64,000 nt of DNA from Flavobacterium sp. 9AF (lineage in GTDB: Bacteria > Bacteroidota > Bacteroidia > Flavobacteriales > Flavobacteriaceae): positions 329,871 to 393,870 of the forward strand of contig NZ_LR733556.1 of NCBI RefSeq assembly GCF_902506265.1, in the 5' to 3' direction. Below the pieces are notes generated by a model. That model made no database searches. It was not told the DNA's origin and saw only the letters and a program-made list of their open reading frames with translations. Within the stretch, counting starts at the first letter, position 1. Every line of letters begins with the position of its first letter. The position numbers and the translations under genes were made by a program. Shown here piece after piece: positions 8,618 to 18,283 of the stretch.

Positions 8618-9853
8618 ATGCAAACTCTCTTTATCAATATTAAAGAATTACTACAAGTAAGAAACGAACCAATAAATATGGTTTCAGGTAAAGACATGGC
8701 GGTTTTACCTAAAATAGACAATGCTTATTTATTGATACAGGATGACTGCATAGTAGATTTTGGTTCTATGCAAAATTGTCCAAAATTAGAGTATGGAGAT
8801 GTAATTGATGTAACAGGAAGAGTAGTATTACCTACTTGGGTAGATAGTCATACGCATATTGTATATGCTGGAAATAGAATTCAAGAATTTGTAGATCGAA
8901 TAAACGGGTTATCTTATGAAGAAATTGCCAATCGTGGTGGTGGTATATTAAATTCCGCTAAAAGATTAAATGAAACTTCAGAAGACATTATCTATGAAGA
9001 ATCTAAAAAACGATTAGAAGAAATTATGCGATTAGGAACTGGAGCAGTTGAAATTAAATCGGGTTATGGTTTAACAATTGAAGGAGAATTAAAAATGCTT
9101 CGTGTGATTCAACGGTTAAAAGAAAATTACAGTTTACCCATTAAAGCAACATTTTTAGGAGCACATGCCTTTCCTTTAGAATATAAGGAAAATCACAGCG
9201 CTTATATTGATTTAATAATCCATGAAATGTTACCCAAAATCGATGCAGAAAATTTGGCTGATTATATTGATGCATTTTTAGAAACAGGCTATTTTTCGGT
9301 AGAAGAAACGATTAAAATAATGGAAGCTGGGAAAAAATTTGGTTTACCTGCAAAAATACATGTTAATCAGTTTACTGCTATAGAAGGTATAGCTGCTTGT
9401 GTAGCAAATGATGCACTATCAGTTGACCACTTAGAAGTTGTTACTGACGCAGACATTGTGGCGTTAAAAAACAGTAAAACTATGCCTGTAGCTTTACCTA
9501 GTTGTTCTTATTTTATTAGCATACCCTACACACCGGCCAGAAAAATGATTGCTGCAGGATTACCTTTGGCCTTAGCCACAGATTATAACCCTGGAACAAC
9601 TCCTTCGGGGAATATGAATTTTGTTGTTGCAACTGCTTGTATAAAAATGAAAATGACTCCAGAAGAAGCTATTAATGCAGCTACTATTAACGGCGCTTAC
9701 GCTATGGAAATTTCTGCTACACATGGAAGTATTACCAAAGGTAAAAAAGCCAATATTATTATAACTAAGCCTCTTACCTCTTATTATCAGTTGCCTTATG
9801 AATTTGGAAACAATTTGATAGAACGAGTAATGATTGATGGGAAATTTGTTTAA
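8618..9853 (+). CDS. hutI: Imidazolonepropionase (histidine degradation)
   Basis: Hydrolyses 4-imidazolone-5-propanoate to N-formimidoyl-glutamate, the third step of the Hut pathway. It is an amidohydrolase-superfamily enzyme of 411 aa. Metal and active-site motifs seen are DSHTHIVYAGNR, GGGI, GAHAFP, HVNQF and LATDYNPGTTPSGN. No other hut gene is nearby, so it is a solitary copy, a common situation in flavobacteria. Its 3' end overlaps the end of the convergent membrane-protein gene by 80 bp. Confidence 0.94.
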   Translation: MQTLFINIKELLQVRNEPINMVSGKDMAVLPKIDNAYLLIQDDCIVDFGSMQNCPKLEYGDVIDVTGRVVLPTWVDSHTHIVYAGNRIQEFVDRINGLSYEEIANRGGGILNSAKRLNETSEDIIYEESKKRLEEIMRLGTGAVEIKSGYGLTIEGELKMLRVIQRLKENYSLPIKATFLGAHAFPLEYKENHSAYIDLIIHEMLPKIDAENLADYIDAFLETGYFSVEETIKIMEAGKKFGLPAKIHVNQFTAIEGIAACVANDALSVDHLEVVTDADIVALKNSKTMPVALPSCSYFISIPYTPARKMIAAGLPLALATDYNPGTTPSGNMNFVVATACIKMKMTPEEAINAATINGAYAMEISATHGSITKGKKANIIITKPLTSYYQLPYEFGNNLIERVMIDGKFV

Positions 9854-10412
9854 TTTTTTTTTTTTCAATAATTTTAAATTTTGGAAAGTAAGGAATTAGT
9901 TTCGTTTTAGTCGTATTAAAAACATATCTATTTGTAAACAAACTATCGGTTTCTATAATAATATCGTTTCTTAATAAGTATAACGTATCTTTATACATTT
10001 CAAAATCACCTACGAATGTACAACTGAAATCAGCATAATTATGCGTTGCTTCAAATGTATTGTTTTTGTACAAAGACAAAATACCATTTTGAGGTTTTCC
10101 TTCCATTTGGATACTCCCTGACCAAGTTATTGAAGTCCATAACTTTTTATTGCCTATTTTCTCTAAAAACAGTTGAGAAATTATAAAAAAGATAAAAATT
10201 AGGTATATTTTAAAATCAATTTTTACTTTTCTTCTAACTACTTGAATTACGTTTTGAATACTCAATATCAAAAATAAAACCAGAAAAAGTCCTCCAAAAA
10301 GAATGAATTTTAACCCCTCAAATAGTCCTTTACAATAATCTCCAAAAGGGAAATAATGTTTAATAAATAAAAAACCAAATACACATAGGGCAATATATTT
10401 TAATTGCTTCAT
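9774..10412 (-). CDS. Membrane protein of unknown function
   Basis: 212 aa with three or so N-terminal hydrophobic segments (about residues 5-20, 34-52 and 68-86), then a soluble C-terminal region with beta character (WSGSIQMEGKPQNGILSLYKNN). I recognise no family. The frame runs through 11 consecutive T bases at 9854-9864 (A on the coding strand), then 80 bp into hutI. A one-base insertion in that run would stop the protein right after IIEKKKN. The true C-terminus may therefore be shorter, or vary by slippage. Co-directional with the FAD oxidase, whose stop is 3 bp before its start. Confidence 0.6.
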   Translation of the reverse strand: MKQLKYIALCVFGFLFIKHYFPFGDYCKGLFEGLKFILFGGLFLVLFLILSIQNVIQVVRRKVKIDFKIYLIFIFFIISQLFLEKIGNKKLWTSITWSGSIQMEGKPQNGILSLYKNNTFEATHNYADFSCTFVGDFEMYKDTLYLLRNDIIIETDSLFTNRYVFNTTKTKLIPYFPKFKIIEKKKIKQISHQSLLVLSNCFQIHKATDNKR

Positions 10413-10415
10413 CCT

Positions 10416-11819
10416 TTACAAAGTATCTGGTAGCACTTTCCCAGGATTCATAATAGCAAGAGGGTCGAAAAGTTGTTTAATACCTTTCATTAAATTCAAT
10501 TCAGTAGCATTAAAAGCTAAAGGCATATAGTCTTTTTGTACATATCCAATGCCGTGTTCTCCTGAAAGTGTTCCTTTTAATTGTACGGTTAATTCGAAAA
10601 TTTCAACGATTCCTTTTGGTACTTCTGTAATCCAGTTTTCATCAGACATCTCCCCTTTTACAATATTGATGTGTAAATTACCATCACCTGCATGTCCGTA
10701 ACAAACTGTGTGAAAACCATACTTTTTTCCTGCATCTTTTACTCCTTTTAATAAAATGGGTAAAGCATACCTTGGCACCACTGTATCTTCTTCTTTATAC
10801 ACCGAATTTGATTTTACGGCTTCCCCTACTGCTCTTCTCAATTTCCATAAGGCATTTTTTTGATCTTCCGTATCAGCAAATAACACTTCGTCAATCTCAA
10901 ATTGTTCTAAAACTTCTGTAATTTTTTCAGCTTCTTGAAACAAAACTTCCGGATAATTGCCATCTACTTCAATTAAAAGATGGGCTTGTATTTCCTCTTT
11001 TATAGATACACTTACGCCCTCAACATATTTCATGGTCCAATCAATCGCGTCTCTTTCCATAAATTCTAAGGCACTCGGAATAATTCCTGCTCTAAAAATA
11101 GCCGAAACAGCTTCGCAGGCTTGTTCTGCTTTGTAAAAAGGGACTAACATTAATATATTATGAGTGACTTTAGGAATTAACTTCAATACAATTTTTGTAA
11201 TAATTCCTAGTGTTCCTTCACTACCTACCATTAATTGAGTTAAATTATAACCTGTCGAATTTTTTAAGGTATTGGCACCAGTCCAAATAATTTCACCATT
11301 GGGCAAAACAACTTCTAAATTCAACACATAATCTTTGGTTACACCATATTTAACAGCTCTTGCTCCTCCCGAATTTTCAGCGATATTACCGCCAATAAAA
11401 CAACTTCCTAAACTACTCGGGTCAACTGGATAAAACAAACCTTTTTCTGCAACAGCATCTTTTAGAACTTGAGTAATAACTCCTGGTTCAACAATTACTT
11501 GAAGATTTTTATCGTCTACCTCTATAATAGAGTTAAATCGTTCCATAGAAAGTCCTATACCGCCATGAATGCTTAAAGCACCACCACTTAATCCTGTTTT
11601 AGCACCAATGGGTGTAACGGGTATTGTATGTTCAGTAGCCAATTTCATAATGGCTGAAATTTCCTCAGGTGTTTTTGGTTTTACCACAACTTGAGGAGGA
11701 AAATTATAATCTTCAGTTTCATCATGACCATAATTTTTCCTTGTATCTTCATCTGTAAAAACATATGAAGTACCTATTATATTTTGAAGCGATAGAAGGA
11801 TATCTGAATTAAAAGACAT
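10416..11819 (-). CDS. FAD-linked oxidase, GlcD/D-lactate dehydrogenase type
   Basis: 467 aa flavoprotein of the PCMH/VAO superfamily, oxidising a 2-hydroxy acid such as D-lactate or glycolate. FAD-binding PCMH domain about residues 36-215 (PVTPIGAKTGLSGGALSIHGG, ENSGGARAVKYGVTKDYVL, VGSEGTLGIITK). The C-terminal cap includes CYGHAGDGNLHINIV, and GTLSGEHGIGYVQKDYM near the end is the conserved His motif. No iron-sulfur GlcF partner gene is next to it. The exact substrate is not readable. Lies between a membrane protein and the AEC transporter on the same strand. Confidence 0.88.
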   Translation of the reverse strand: MSFNSDILLSLQNIIGTSYVFTDEDTRKNYGHDETEDYNFPPQVVVKPKTPEEISAIMKLATEHTIPVTPIGAKTGLSGGALSIHGGIGLSMERFNSIIEVDDKNLQVIVEPGVITQVLKDAVAEKGLFYPVDPSSLGSCFIGGNIAENSGGARAVKYGVTKDYVLNLEVVLPNGEIIWTGANTLKNSTGYNLTQLMVGSEGTLGIITKIVLKLIPKVTHNILMLVPFYKAEQACEAVSAIFRAGIIPSALEFMERDAIDWTMKYVEGVSVSIKEEIQAHLLIEVDGNYPEVLFQEAEKITEVLEQFEIDEVLFADTEDQKNALWKLRRAVGEAVKSNSVYKEEDTVVPRYALPILLKGVKDAGKKYGFHTVCYGHAGDGNLHINIVKGEMSDENWITEVPKGIVEIFELTVQLKGTLSGEHGIGYVQKDYMPLAFNATELNLMKGIKQLFDPLAIMNPGKVLPDTL

Positions 11820-11843
11820 AAATAAATAGTTTGTATAAATGTA

Positions 11844-12755
11844 TTAAAATGTATTGAGAATCCAATACCATAAAGCTAATGTAATAAACGACAAGGGAAT
11901 ACCTATTCCAATCATCATACTGCCTAATTTAGGTTTTAACCCATAACTTGAAGCCAAAATCACTCCTGTTATCATAGGTGCCATAGCTGCTTCCATAATA
12001 GAAACATCAATCACTATACCAGAAGCGTGTGCTATTTTTTTATATAAAATGTAAAAAAACAAAGGTGTTAGAAGTAATTTAAAGCCTAAACCTAACCAGA
12101 GGAATTTCCAATGTTTACTGTTTCTTTCGATTTTTAATTGTAAGCCTACTGCTACTAACGCAATAGGTGTAACCGTACTTCCGATGCGTTGAAAAGCACT
12201 TTGCAACACCATAGGAAAATCAATTTGTATAAAATTCATTAGTAAAGCTATAGAAAAAGCAATAAATGGAGGAAAAAGAGCTATTTTTAGCACCATTGTT
12301 TTGGCACTCAATACTTCTCTAGAAAATAACGTTGCCGTAATAATTCCTAAGGTTGCCATTACCACAAAGGAACCTGGCTGATCTACAATAATGGCTGTTT
12401 TCAAGCCTTCAGTTCCATACAAAGCTTCAATTACTGGAAAACCTACAAACGACGTATTCCCTAAACCTGCAGTAACAATTAAAAATCCAGTTAATTTTTT
12501 AGACCAACCAAAGTATTTTCCGAGACTAAAAAAAAATATAAATGATACTATGAACCCGAACCAAGCTATTCCTAAAGGGTATAACAAAGCTGTAGAGATT
12601 TGAATTTTTGGAATATAATACAACCCTAAAGCAGGCAATGAAACATAAATAACAAACTGATTTAAAGACAAGTGCATGTTTTTAGGAAATACTTTTACAA
12701 ATTGAAAAGCAACACCTATGAATAAACAAATAAATAATAGTAAAATATTGTCCAT
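11844..12755 (-). CDS. AEC (auxin efflux carrier) family transporter
   Basis: 303 aa with about ten hydrophobic segments across its whole length, starting MDNILLLFICLFIGVAFQF. GLGNTSFVGFPVIEALYG is the characteristic AEC half-repeat motif, echoed by the C-terminal APMITGVILASSYGLKP. AEC proteins move small carboxylates such as malonate, malate or lactate. The gene ends 24 bp before the hydroxyacid oxidase on the same strand, so they may form an uptake-and-oxidation pair; that is inference. Confidence 0.88.
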   Translation of the reverse strand: MDNILLLFICLFIGVAFQFVKVFPKNMHLSLNQFVIYVSLPALGLYYIPKIQISTALLYPLGIAWFGFIVSFIFFFSLGKYFGWSKKLTGFLIVTAGLGNTSFVGFPVIEALYGTEGLKTAIIVDQPGSFVVMATLGIITATLFSREVLSAKTMVLKIALFPPFIAFSIALLMNFIQIDFPMVLQSAFQRIGSTVTPIALVAVGLQLKIERNSKHWKFLWLGLGFKLLLTPLFFYILYKKIAHASGIVIDVSIMEAAMAPMITGVILASSYGLKPKLGSMMIGIGIPLSFITLALWYWILNTF

Positions 12756-12854
12756 GTAGTCCTAAAAACACAAAGGTATAAGCTTTATTCGATTCGCCAT
12801 CGGAAACCTATTTTTTTTCAAAAAAATTGTACTTTTACAACAACAACTAGGATT

Positions 12855-13940
12855 TTGGAAAATAAAAATAACAAATCGACTTTATCAGAAATTAATGGAG
12901 TAGATCAACCTGACTCTATCAGTACTACTGTTGCTCAAAATATTTTACAATTTCGTAGAAAACAACCTTCTGCAAAAGAATTAATTTCAGCCATTACTAA
13001 AGGTGATAAAATTGCTTTAAGTAGAGCCATCACTCTTATAGAAAGTACCAATGAAACACATTTAGACAAGGCTAATGAAGTAATTCAAGGTTGTTTGCCT
13101 TATGCCAATCAATCGGTTAGAATAGGAATAACAGGTGTTCCTGGAGTGGGTAAATCTACCTTTATTGAAGCTTTTGGCAAATACCTCACATCCTTAGGTA
13201 AAAAAGTAGCAGTTTTAGCGGTTGACCCTAGTTCGTCTATTAGTCATGGTAGTATTTTGGGTGATAAAACCCGAATGGAAGAATTAGTAAAAGACGAAAA
13301 TGCTTTTATTAGACCAAGTGCTTCTGGTGATAGTTTAGGTGGTGTCGCTAGAAAAACCAGAGAAAGTATCATTTTATGTGAAGCTTGTGGTTTTGACACC
13401 ATTATTATAGAAACCGTTGGTGTAGGACAAAGTGAAACTGCTGTACACAGTATGGTGGATTTCTTTCTTTTATTGAAAATAGCTGGTGCTGGAGATGAAT
13501 TACAAGGTATTAAAAGAGGTATCATGGAAATGGCTGATACCATCGTTATTAATAAAGCGGATGGCGACAATAAAGCAAAAGCCAAACTAGCAAAAACAGA
13601 ATTCAATAGAGCATTACATTTATTTCCTGCAAAAAAAAGTGGTTGGATACCTAAAGTTACTACTTGCAGTGCTATTGATAAAGAGGGTATTGATACTGTT
13701 TGGCAATTGATTGCTGATTATATAGAAATTACAAAAAAGAACCATTATTTCGAACATAAAAGACAAGAACAAAACCAATTTTGGATGTTAGAAACGATTA
13801 ATGAACAATTAAAAAATCGTTTTTACCATCATTCTGAAATTATTACTTTACTGGAAGCCAATAAAAAAGCGGTTCAAAACAACGAAATTTCTCCTTTTGC
13901 TGCTGCCCAAATTTTACTAAATCATTATTTTAATAAATAG
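12855..13940 (+). CDS. meaB: MeaB/ArgK-type G3E GTPase (methylmalonyl-CoA mutase chaperone)
   Basis: GTPase that loads and protects the B12 cofactor of methylmalonyl-CoA mutase. Walker A GVPGVGKST (residues 94-102), AVDPSSS, IIETVGVGQSE (Walker B/switch) and NKADGDNKAKAK (G4) are all present, over the usual length. No in-frame ATG lies before the P-loop, so the start is taken as TTG 12855, with AGGA a few bases upstream. Flavobacterial homologues often have such extended N-termini. No mutase gene is in the window. The stop touches the convergent gene at 13941. Confidence 0.92.
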   Translation: MENKNNKSTLSEINGVDQPDSISTTVAQNILQFRRKQPSAKELISAITKGDKIALSRAITLIESTNETHLDKANEVIQGCLPYANQSVRIGITGVPGVGKSTFIEAFGKYLTSLGKKVAVLAVDPSSSISHGSILGDKTRMEELVKDENAFIRPSASGDSLGGVARKTRESIILCEACGFDTIIIETVGVGQSETAVHSMVDFFLLLKIAGAGDELQGIKRGIMEMADTIVINKADGDNKAKAKLAKTEFNRALHLFPAKKSGWIPKVTTCSAIDKEGIDTVWQLIADYIEITKKNHYFEHKRQEQNQFWMLETINEQLKNRFYHHSEIITLLEANKKAVQNNEISPFAAAQILLNHYFNK

Positions 13941-14510
13941 TTATTTGTTGTTTACTTTTAGAAAATCTTCTAAATTAATTTCTTCAGCTATTAAAAGCCT
14001 AATGTCATTTAAAGGCAGATCAGTCTTTAGTTTAATAGCACCTGCTTTTAGCTGCTCGTTAGAAATAATAAATTCCCAAATGGTGTTTACAAATTGTTCA
14101 AAAGGTTGATCAACATCATAATTAATCAATTTCATTTCTCCCATTATTAATAACATTTGTCTTACTAGTTCTCTTGATTCTTGCGTTTTTTTTTCAAATG
14201 GTTTAACAACTTCTAATATTGTTTTTTGAAGGTCATATAACACTTCTGAAGCTACTTTTAAAACAACCTTTTTTTTTGAATTACTGTTGGACTCATTAAA
14301 CCTTTGTGCTATAATCTTACTTCTTAGTCCAGCTATTTCAGAAGTTTCACTTATGTTATAAGTAGCTAATATTTCTTCTACAGTTTTCATCCAAATAAAT
14401 AAATGTTCTAAGAAATAGACTTCTTTATGTTCTAACCGATTAACTAGAATAGGAAATTCTATTAATTTTTCTCTCAAAACATGTATCAGATTTAAAATTG
14501 ATTTTTTCAT
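13941..14510 (-). CDS. Uncharacterised helical protein in the DUF2589-like cluster
   Basis: 189 aa, predicted almost wholly alpha-helical, without signal peptide or membrane segment. I do not recognise a family. It is last in a three-gene minus-strand cluster (15287-15895, 14525-15229, 13941-14510) with gaps of 57 and 14 bp, so it is probably a partner of the two MPNL-starting proteins upstream. A Ser/Asn/Lys-rich stretch (FNESNSNSKKKV) sits mid-protein as a possible linker. Confidence 0.7.
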   Translation of the reverse strand: MKKSILNLIHVLREKLIEFPILVNRLEHKEVYFLEHLFIWMKTVEEILATYNISETSEIAGLRSKIIAQRFNESNSNSKKKVVLKVASEVLYDLQKTILEVVKPFEKKTQESRELVRQMLLIMGEMKLINYDVDQPFEQFVNTIWEFIISNEQLKAGAIKLKTDLPLNDIRLLIAEEINLEDFLKVNNK

Positions 14511-14524
14511 TTTTTATTATTCTT

Positions 14525-15229
14525 TTATTCTGGTAATAATTTTGAAATAATTTCTCCTTTACTATTTTCTGAATTATTCCATTCCATTCCTTCTTCTGAG
14601 ATTTTCACCTTAATATAAACTAAGCTTTCTGGAGCAAATTCTTTTAACTTACTTGCTTCTACGATTACATTAAGATTCTCAATGCTACTTTCTTTTTTTG
14701 TTACCACAATGGCTTCATGCATAATCTTTTGTAACGATAACGCCATACTTTCGGCAGTAACTCTCAGTTTAATAGTTTTGGTAATCAAATTATTTTCTGT
14801 TGCTAGAATATAACACTTCTCTGAGATAGTATCACTATATAAACTAACTAAATCATTATAATTAGTAATTTCAACCTTATTTACAAATTCACTAATTTGA
14901 CTTTGAATTGCATTTAGAAACTTTGTTTTTACATCAGTATTAGTAATAGATAACTTTAATGTATTTACAACAGTATTATAAATTGATGTAGTTAATGGGT
15001 CTTTTTGTATGGGTTCTAATTGTACATCAGATTGTACATTCATTGAATTAATCCCGACTGGAATTGTCATTTCAATATCGTCGATACGCATTCTAGGCAC
15101 AGAAAAATGTTGCAAAAATTGATGATTTGCATATTGTTCAGCAATTTTTGTGGTTTGCAAATCCGAAATAACTCTAGCATTAGTTATACTCGTCATTATA
15201 CTTCCTAAATATTCATTTAAATTTGGCAT
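14525..15229 (-). CDS. Uncharacterised protein, DUF2589-like partner
   Basis: 234 aa, soluble. It starts MPNLNEYLGSI, as the neighbouring DUF2589-type protein starts MPNLVAEL. It contains FSVPRMRIDDIEMTIPVGI, which parallels the SIPCLRIEEVVIDFNAKL segment of that neighbour. This suggests a shared beta-sheet core of paired strands, hence a distant relative. The middle is helical, and the C-terminus has beta character (VYIKVKISEEGMEW). Function unknown. Second gene of the minus-strand cluster. Confidence 0.7.
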   Translation of the reverse strand: MPNLNEYLGSIMTSITNARVISDLQTTKIAEQYANHQFLQHFSVPRMRIDDIEMTIPVGINSMNVQSDVQLEPIQKDPLTTSIYNTVVNTLKLSITNTDVKTKFLNAIQSQISEFVNKVEITNYNDLVSLYSDTISEKCYILATENNLITKTIKLRVTAESMALSLQKIMHEAIVVTKKESSIENLNVIVEASKLKEFAPESLVYIKVKISEEGMEWNNSENSKGEIISKLLPE

Positions 15230-15286
15230 ATTTTTACTTTTAAAGACAGGTTACTTATCTAAGTAACCTATCTAAAATTAAACTTA

Positions 15287-15895
15287 TTAATTATTTACAC
15301 TCGCAATACTATCTTCTAACATCGTTAAAACCCTATCTAATCCAGCAGGAATTTCGTCATTTACAGCTCTAACGTGCACTCCCATATTGTATGTTTTTTC
15401 AATATTTGAACCCGAATTAGAGGTTCTTTTATAAGAAGCAGAAGCTTTAAAATTTACAATCTTATAGTTGATTCCTAATTCTGCTGATGCTGCAAACTCG
15501 CTAGAAACATTTGAGGTTTCAGTTGAAGTTAATTTTGCATTGAAATCGATAACTACTTCTTCAATTCTTAAACAAGGAATACTTAAAGTTGTTAAGAAAG
15601 GTACAGCAATAGTTACTTCACTGTCAATGAACTTTTGATTTGATGGGCCTGTTGGCAAACTCGAATCATAATCTGGATTAGGGACAGATTTTTTATAATT
15701 AAAATCTACATATCTTAATTTTTTAGGTAAAGGATTGGTAGCTGTTGATGAAGGATCTTCTTCAAAACCTACAGATTGAATAAAATTTACTTGCGCCATT
15801 GAAGCTGCATTTTGTGCTTGAACTGCTGCTTGTAATGGTCCTCCAATATAGACGCTAAAGTCTAAACTGTTTAATTCTGCTACTAAATTTGGCAT
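15287..15895 (-). CDS. DUF2589 family protein
   Basis: 202 aa. The N-terminal helix GGPLQAAVQAQNAASMAQVNFIQSVGFEE matches the DUF2589 pattern of an Ala/Gln-rich helix followed by FI..VGF. A beta region with LTTLSIPCLRIEEVVIDF and a C-terminal GVHVRAVNDEIPAGLDRVLTMLEDSI (the family's A.dE.PAG...L..L) complete the domain. No signal peptide. Family function is unknown to me. First gene of the cluster, transcribed divergently from the two-component operon at 16146-18918, with a perfect palindrome in between. Confidence 0.75.
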   Translation of the reverse strand: MPNLVAELNSLDFSVYIGGPLQAAVQAQNAASMAQVNFIQSVGFEEDPSSTATNPLPKKLRYVDFNYKKSVPNPDYDSSLPTGPSNQKFIDSEVTIAVPFLTTLSIPCLRIEEVVIDFNAKLTSTETSNVSSEFAASAELGINYKIVNFKASASYKRTSNSGSNIEKTYNMGVHVRAVNDEIPAGLDRVLTMLEDSIASVNN

Positions 15896-16035
15896 AATAC
15901 TATTTTTTAATTTTTTTACCTACTCTTACTACAGTTTTCGGTTTCCCTGTTTTTCTGTGACAAAATTGGAAAACATTCAAAAAACTATTGACGAGTCATT
16001 AACTCTAATTTAGAAAGGAGAAATAAGGTATTTTT

Positions 16036-16051
16036 AGGGTTAATTAACCCT
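16036..16051. promoter_or_regulatory. Perfect 16-bp palindrome in a divergent promoter region
   Basis: AGGGTTAATTAACCCT is a perfect palindrome lying 141 bp upstream of the DUF2589 gene (minus) and 95 bp upstream of the 16146 operon (plus). It is a good candidate operator for a dimeric regulator, perhaps the LuxR-type response regulator of that operon. The core GGGT(T)AATT resembles the repeat at the second two-component locus (54178-54299). Confidence 0.5.
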
Positions 16052-16145
16052 ATATAAAAAACGTTTTTAAACTTTCATTAAAAAAAGTAAAGAGTTGTTT
16101 CTTTGTAATGAATAAAAAAGTAATTTCATAACTTAAAAAAACAAG

Positions 16146-16865
16146 ATGATAACAACAGTACTTTTAATTGTAGTAGCAATTGCATTTGGAGTTTATGTAT
16201 ATAAATTCCCTCCTAGAAAAAATCCATGTCCTTGTGCAGATTCAAATAAAATATGTTTGGATTATAGTAATAGCCAAATAAATGAACTAAGAGTGGATCT
16301 TATTCATACTATGACGAATAAATATCGTAGTAATCAATTGAACTTTGTCAATAGAAATACTGATTTCTTAGGTTACAATAAAAAAGATGCTCATTCCATA
16401 TGGTTTGATTTGATTACCTTAAAAAAATTCATTTATCATATTGAAAAAACATCTCGTGATTTGGGAGCTGGGATTAATAGAACTATTTCGGATAAAGATT
16501 TAGGAATACGCATTTACTATGCGGCTTATCCAAAAAAAGAAGAAAATTGGAAAGCTAAATTTCCTGATTTAATTGATTTGTATACTGACCCGAATAAACA
16601 ATTATACGAACATTTACATACATTAGTAATGGTTCCTACTCTTAATATTGAAGGTAAAATGGTAGATTTTAATCCAAAAGACACAAATACCTATCCAAAT
16701 GGACTATACGACATGCCAGGTTATATAGTAACACCATCAATTAGTAGTTCTTTAAAAACCGTAGCAATGACTGGATCAACAGAGAATGACCCAAATAATT
16801 TAACTGGTTCTCAAAATCATGGAAATTTAATACCGCCAGCTAACCCAGATTCAGAAGGCTTTTAA
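16146..16865 (+). CDS. Membrane-anchored protein of unknown function, two-component operon
   Basis: 239 aa with one N-terminal membrane helix (MITTVLLIVVAIAFGVYVYKF), then CPCADSNKIC and a soluble domain. FIYHIEKTSRDLG, LGIRIYYAAYPKKE and HTLVMVPTLNIEGKMVDFNP look like conserved blocks of a Bacteroidota-specific family I cannot name. A Ser/Asn/Pro-rich tail follows. It is first in the operon 16146-18918 (membrane protein, histidine kinase, response regulator) and could be the ligand-binding or output partner. Confidence 0.75.
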   Translation: MITTVLLIVVAIAFGVYVYKFPPRKNPCPCADSNKICLDYSNSQINELRVDLIHTMTNKYRSNQLNFVNRNTDFLGYNKKDAHSIWFDLITLKKFIYHIEKTSRDLGAGINRTISDKDLGIRIYYAAYPKKEENWKAKFPDLIDLYTDPNKQLYEHLHTLVMVPTLNIEGKMVDFNPKDTNTYPNGLYDMPGYIVTPSISSSLKTVAMTGSTENDPNNLTGSQNHGNLIPPANPDSEGF

Positions 16866-16877
16866 AATTTATCTTGA

Positions 16878-17525
16878 ATGTATAACTCCTATCCTAATTT
16901 ATTAAAATTGCTGTTAGGACTTGAATTTTTATCCTGTATAACAGCAATTTTTTATTTTAAAAATTTGAATAAATCATTTTGGGTTTATTTTTGTTTTTAC
17001 CTTATCATTCTAACTTTTAGTGATTTTTTTATTGGTGCTATTTCTAAAGCAACACATATAAAAAAACAACATATATATGCCTATTTTATTATTCCATTAC
17101 AATTTATTTTCTTTTATTGGCTTTATGCCTATAAATCGTTACAAAAGAAAAAATTATTCTGGTTGTTTTTGTTTTTATATATTCTTTCCTTTATACCAGT
17201 CGAATTGTATTTTGCCCGTTTAACAGTAGTTTATTCATTTAATTATACAGTGGGTTCCTTTTTATTAATGATTTTGGTATGTTTAGAATTTCTAAAACAA
17301 ATAATAAATGATGATATTTTAAAATTCAAGCAAAATAAAATGTTTTACATAAACATAGGTATCATGCTCTTTTATGTGGGCACTTTACCTTTTTTTGGTT
17401 TGTATAATTTAATAGTAAAAGAGCCAGAAATATGGAATATCTATTATCTTTATTTTTTACTTTCTAATTGTTTAATGTATTTGTTATTTACAGCATCTTT
17501 TATATGGGGAAAAGCGAAATTATAG
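16878..17525 (+). CDS. Polytopic membrane protein upstream of a histidine kinase
   Basis: 215 aa with about six to seven hydrophobic segments and nothing but short loops. Ends LLSNCLMYLLFTASFIWGKAKL. It overlaps the start of the kinase by 22 bp. A similar polytopic protein (55642-56280) sits directly before the kinase of the second two-component locus, so these are probably membrane sensing subunits for the short kinases. No family recognised. Confidence 0.75.
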   Translation: MYNSYPNLLKLLLGLEFLSCITAIFYFKNLNKSFWVYFCFYLIILTFSDFFIGAISKATHIKKQHIYAYFIIPLQFIFFYWLYAYKSLQKKKLFWLFLFLYILSFIPVELYFARLTVVYSFNYTVGSFLLMILVCLEFLKQIINDDILKFKQNKMFYINIGIMLFYVGTLPFFGLYNLIVKEPEIWNIYYLYFLLSNCLMYLLFTASFIWGKAKL

Positions 17526-18283
17526 TCACTATAATACTTTTTAATTTATTTTTTATCCTATTCTTATTAGGAATAATTGTATTTATAAAACAATACAAGG
17601 AAAAGAAAAAGGAACATGAAAATAAATTATTCCTACAACAAAAAGAACATGAACAAGAATTATTAACTACACAATTGGAAATACAAACGCAAACCATGCA
17701 GTATATAGGTAGAGAAATCCATGACAATATTGGTCAGAAATTAACACTTGCGAGTTTATATACACAACAATTAGCGTATGAAAACAAAGCACCACAAATT
17801 ACTGAAAATATTGAAAATATTAGCACTATTATAAATGATTCGTTAAGTGAATTAAGACAACTATCCAAATCTCTAACAGATAATAATATTGAACAAAATT
17901 CAATTTTAGACTTACTAAAAGCAGAATGCAAAAAAATTAATGAATTGAAAAAATGCGAGGTTCATTTCTCTTATCAAGAAAGTATTGACATTCCTAGTTA
18001 TCAAAGTAAGAGCATTCTATTACGAATTACACAAGAATTCATTCAAAACAGTATTAAACATTCAAAGTGTAAAAATATTACTATCACATTAGAAAAAAAT
18101 GGCTCCTATGTTCAACTTACTTTAAATGATGATGGAACCGGTTTTGATATTTCTCAAAAATCGAATGGTATTGGCTTATTGAATATGAAAAAACGAACAG
18201 AAATGATTGGTGGCGCATATACTTTAGATAGCATAGAAAATCTTGGAACTAAATTAACGATACAAATACCTTTTTCAAAATGA
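17504..18283 (+). CDS. Sensor histidine kinase, HisKA_3 (NarX/LiaS-like) type
   Basis: The start is placed at ATG 17504 (MGKSEIIVTII). A single membrane helix (about residues 5-26) is followed by a Lys/Glu/Gln-rich coiled linker, then the HisKA_3 dimerisation helix with the phosphorylated His in IGREIHDNIGQKLTLASLY. The C-terminal HATPase has ITQEFIQNSIKHSK (N-box), NDDGTGFD and NGIGLLNMKKR. There is no extracellular sensor domain, so signal input probably comes from the polytopic protein overlapping upstream. The stop overlaps the response regulator start by 4 bp (ATGA). Confidence 0.9.
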   Translation: MGKSEIIVTIILFNLFFILFLLGIIVFIKQYKEKKKEHENKLFLQQKEHEQELLTTQLEIQTQTMQYIGREIHDNIGQKLTLASLYTQQLAYENKAPQITENIENISTIINDSLSELRQLSKSLTDNNIEQNSILDLLKAECKKINELKKCEVHFSYQESIDIPSYQSKSILLRITQEFIQNSIKHSKCKNITITLEKNGSYVQLTLNDDGTGFDISQKSNGIGLLNMKKRTEMIGGAYTLDSIENLGTKLTIQIPFSK

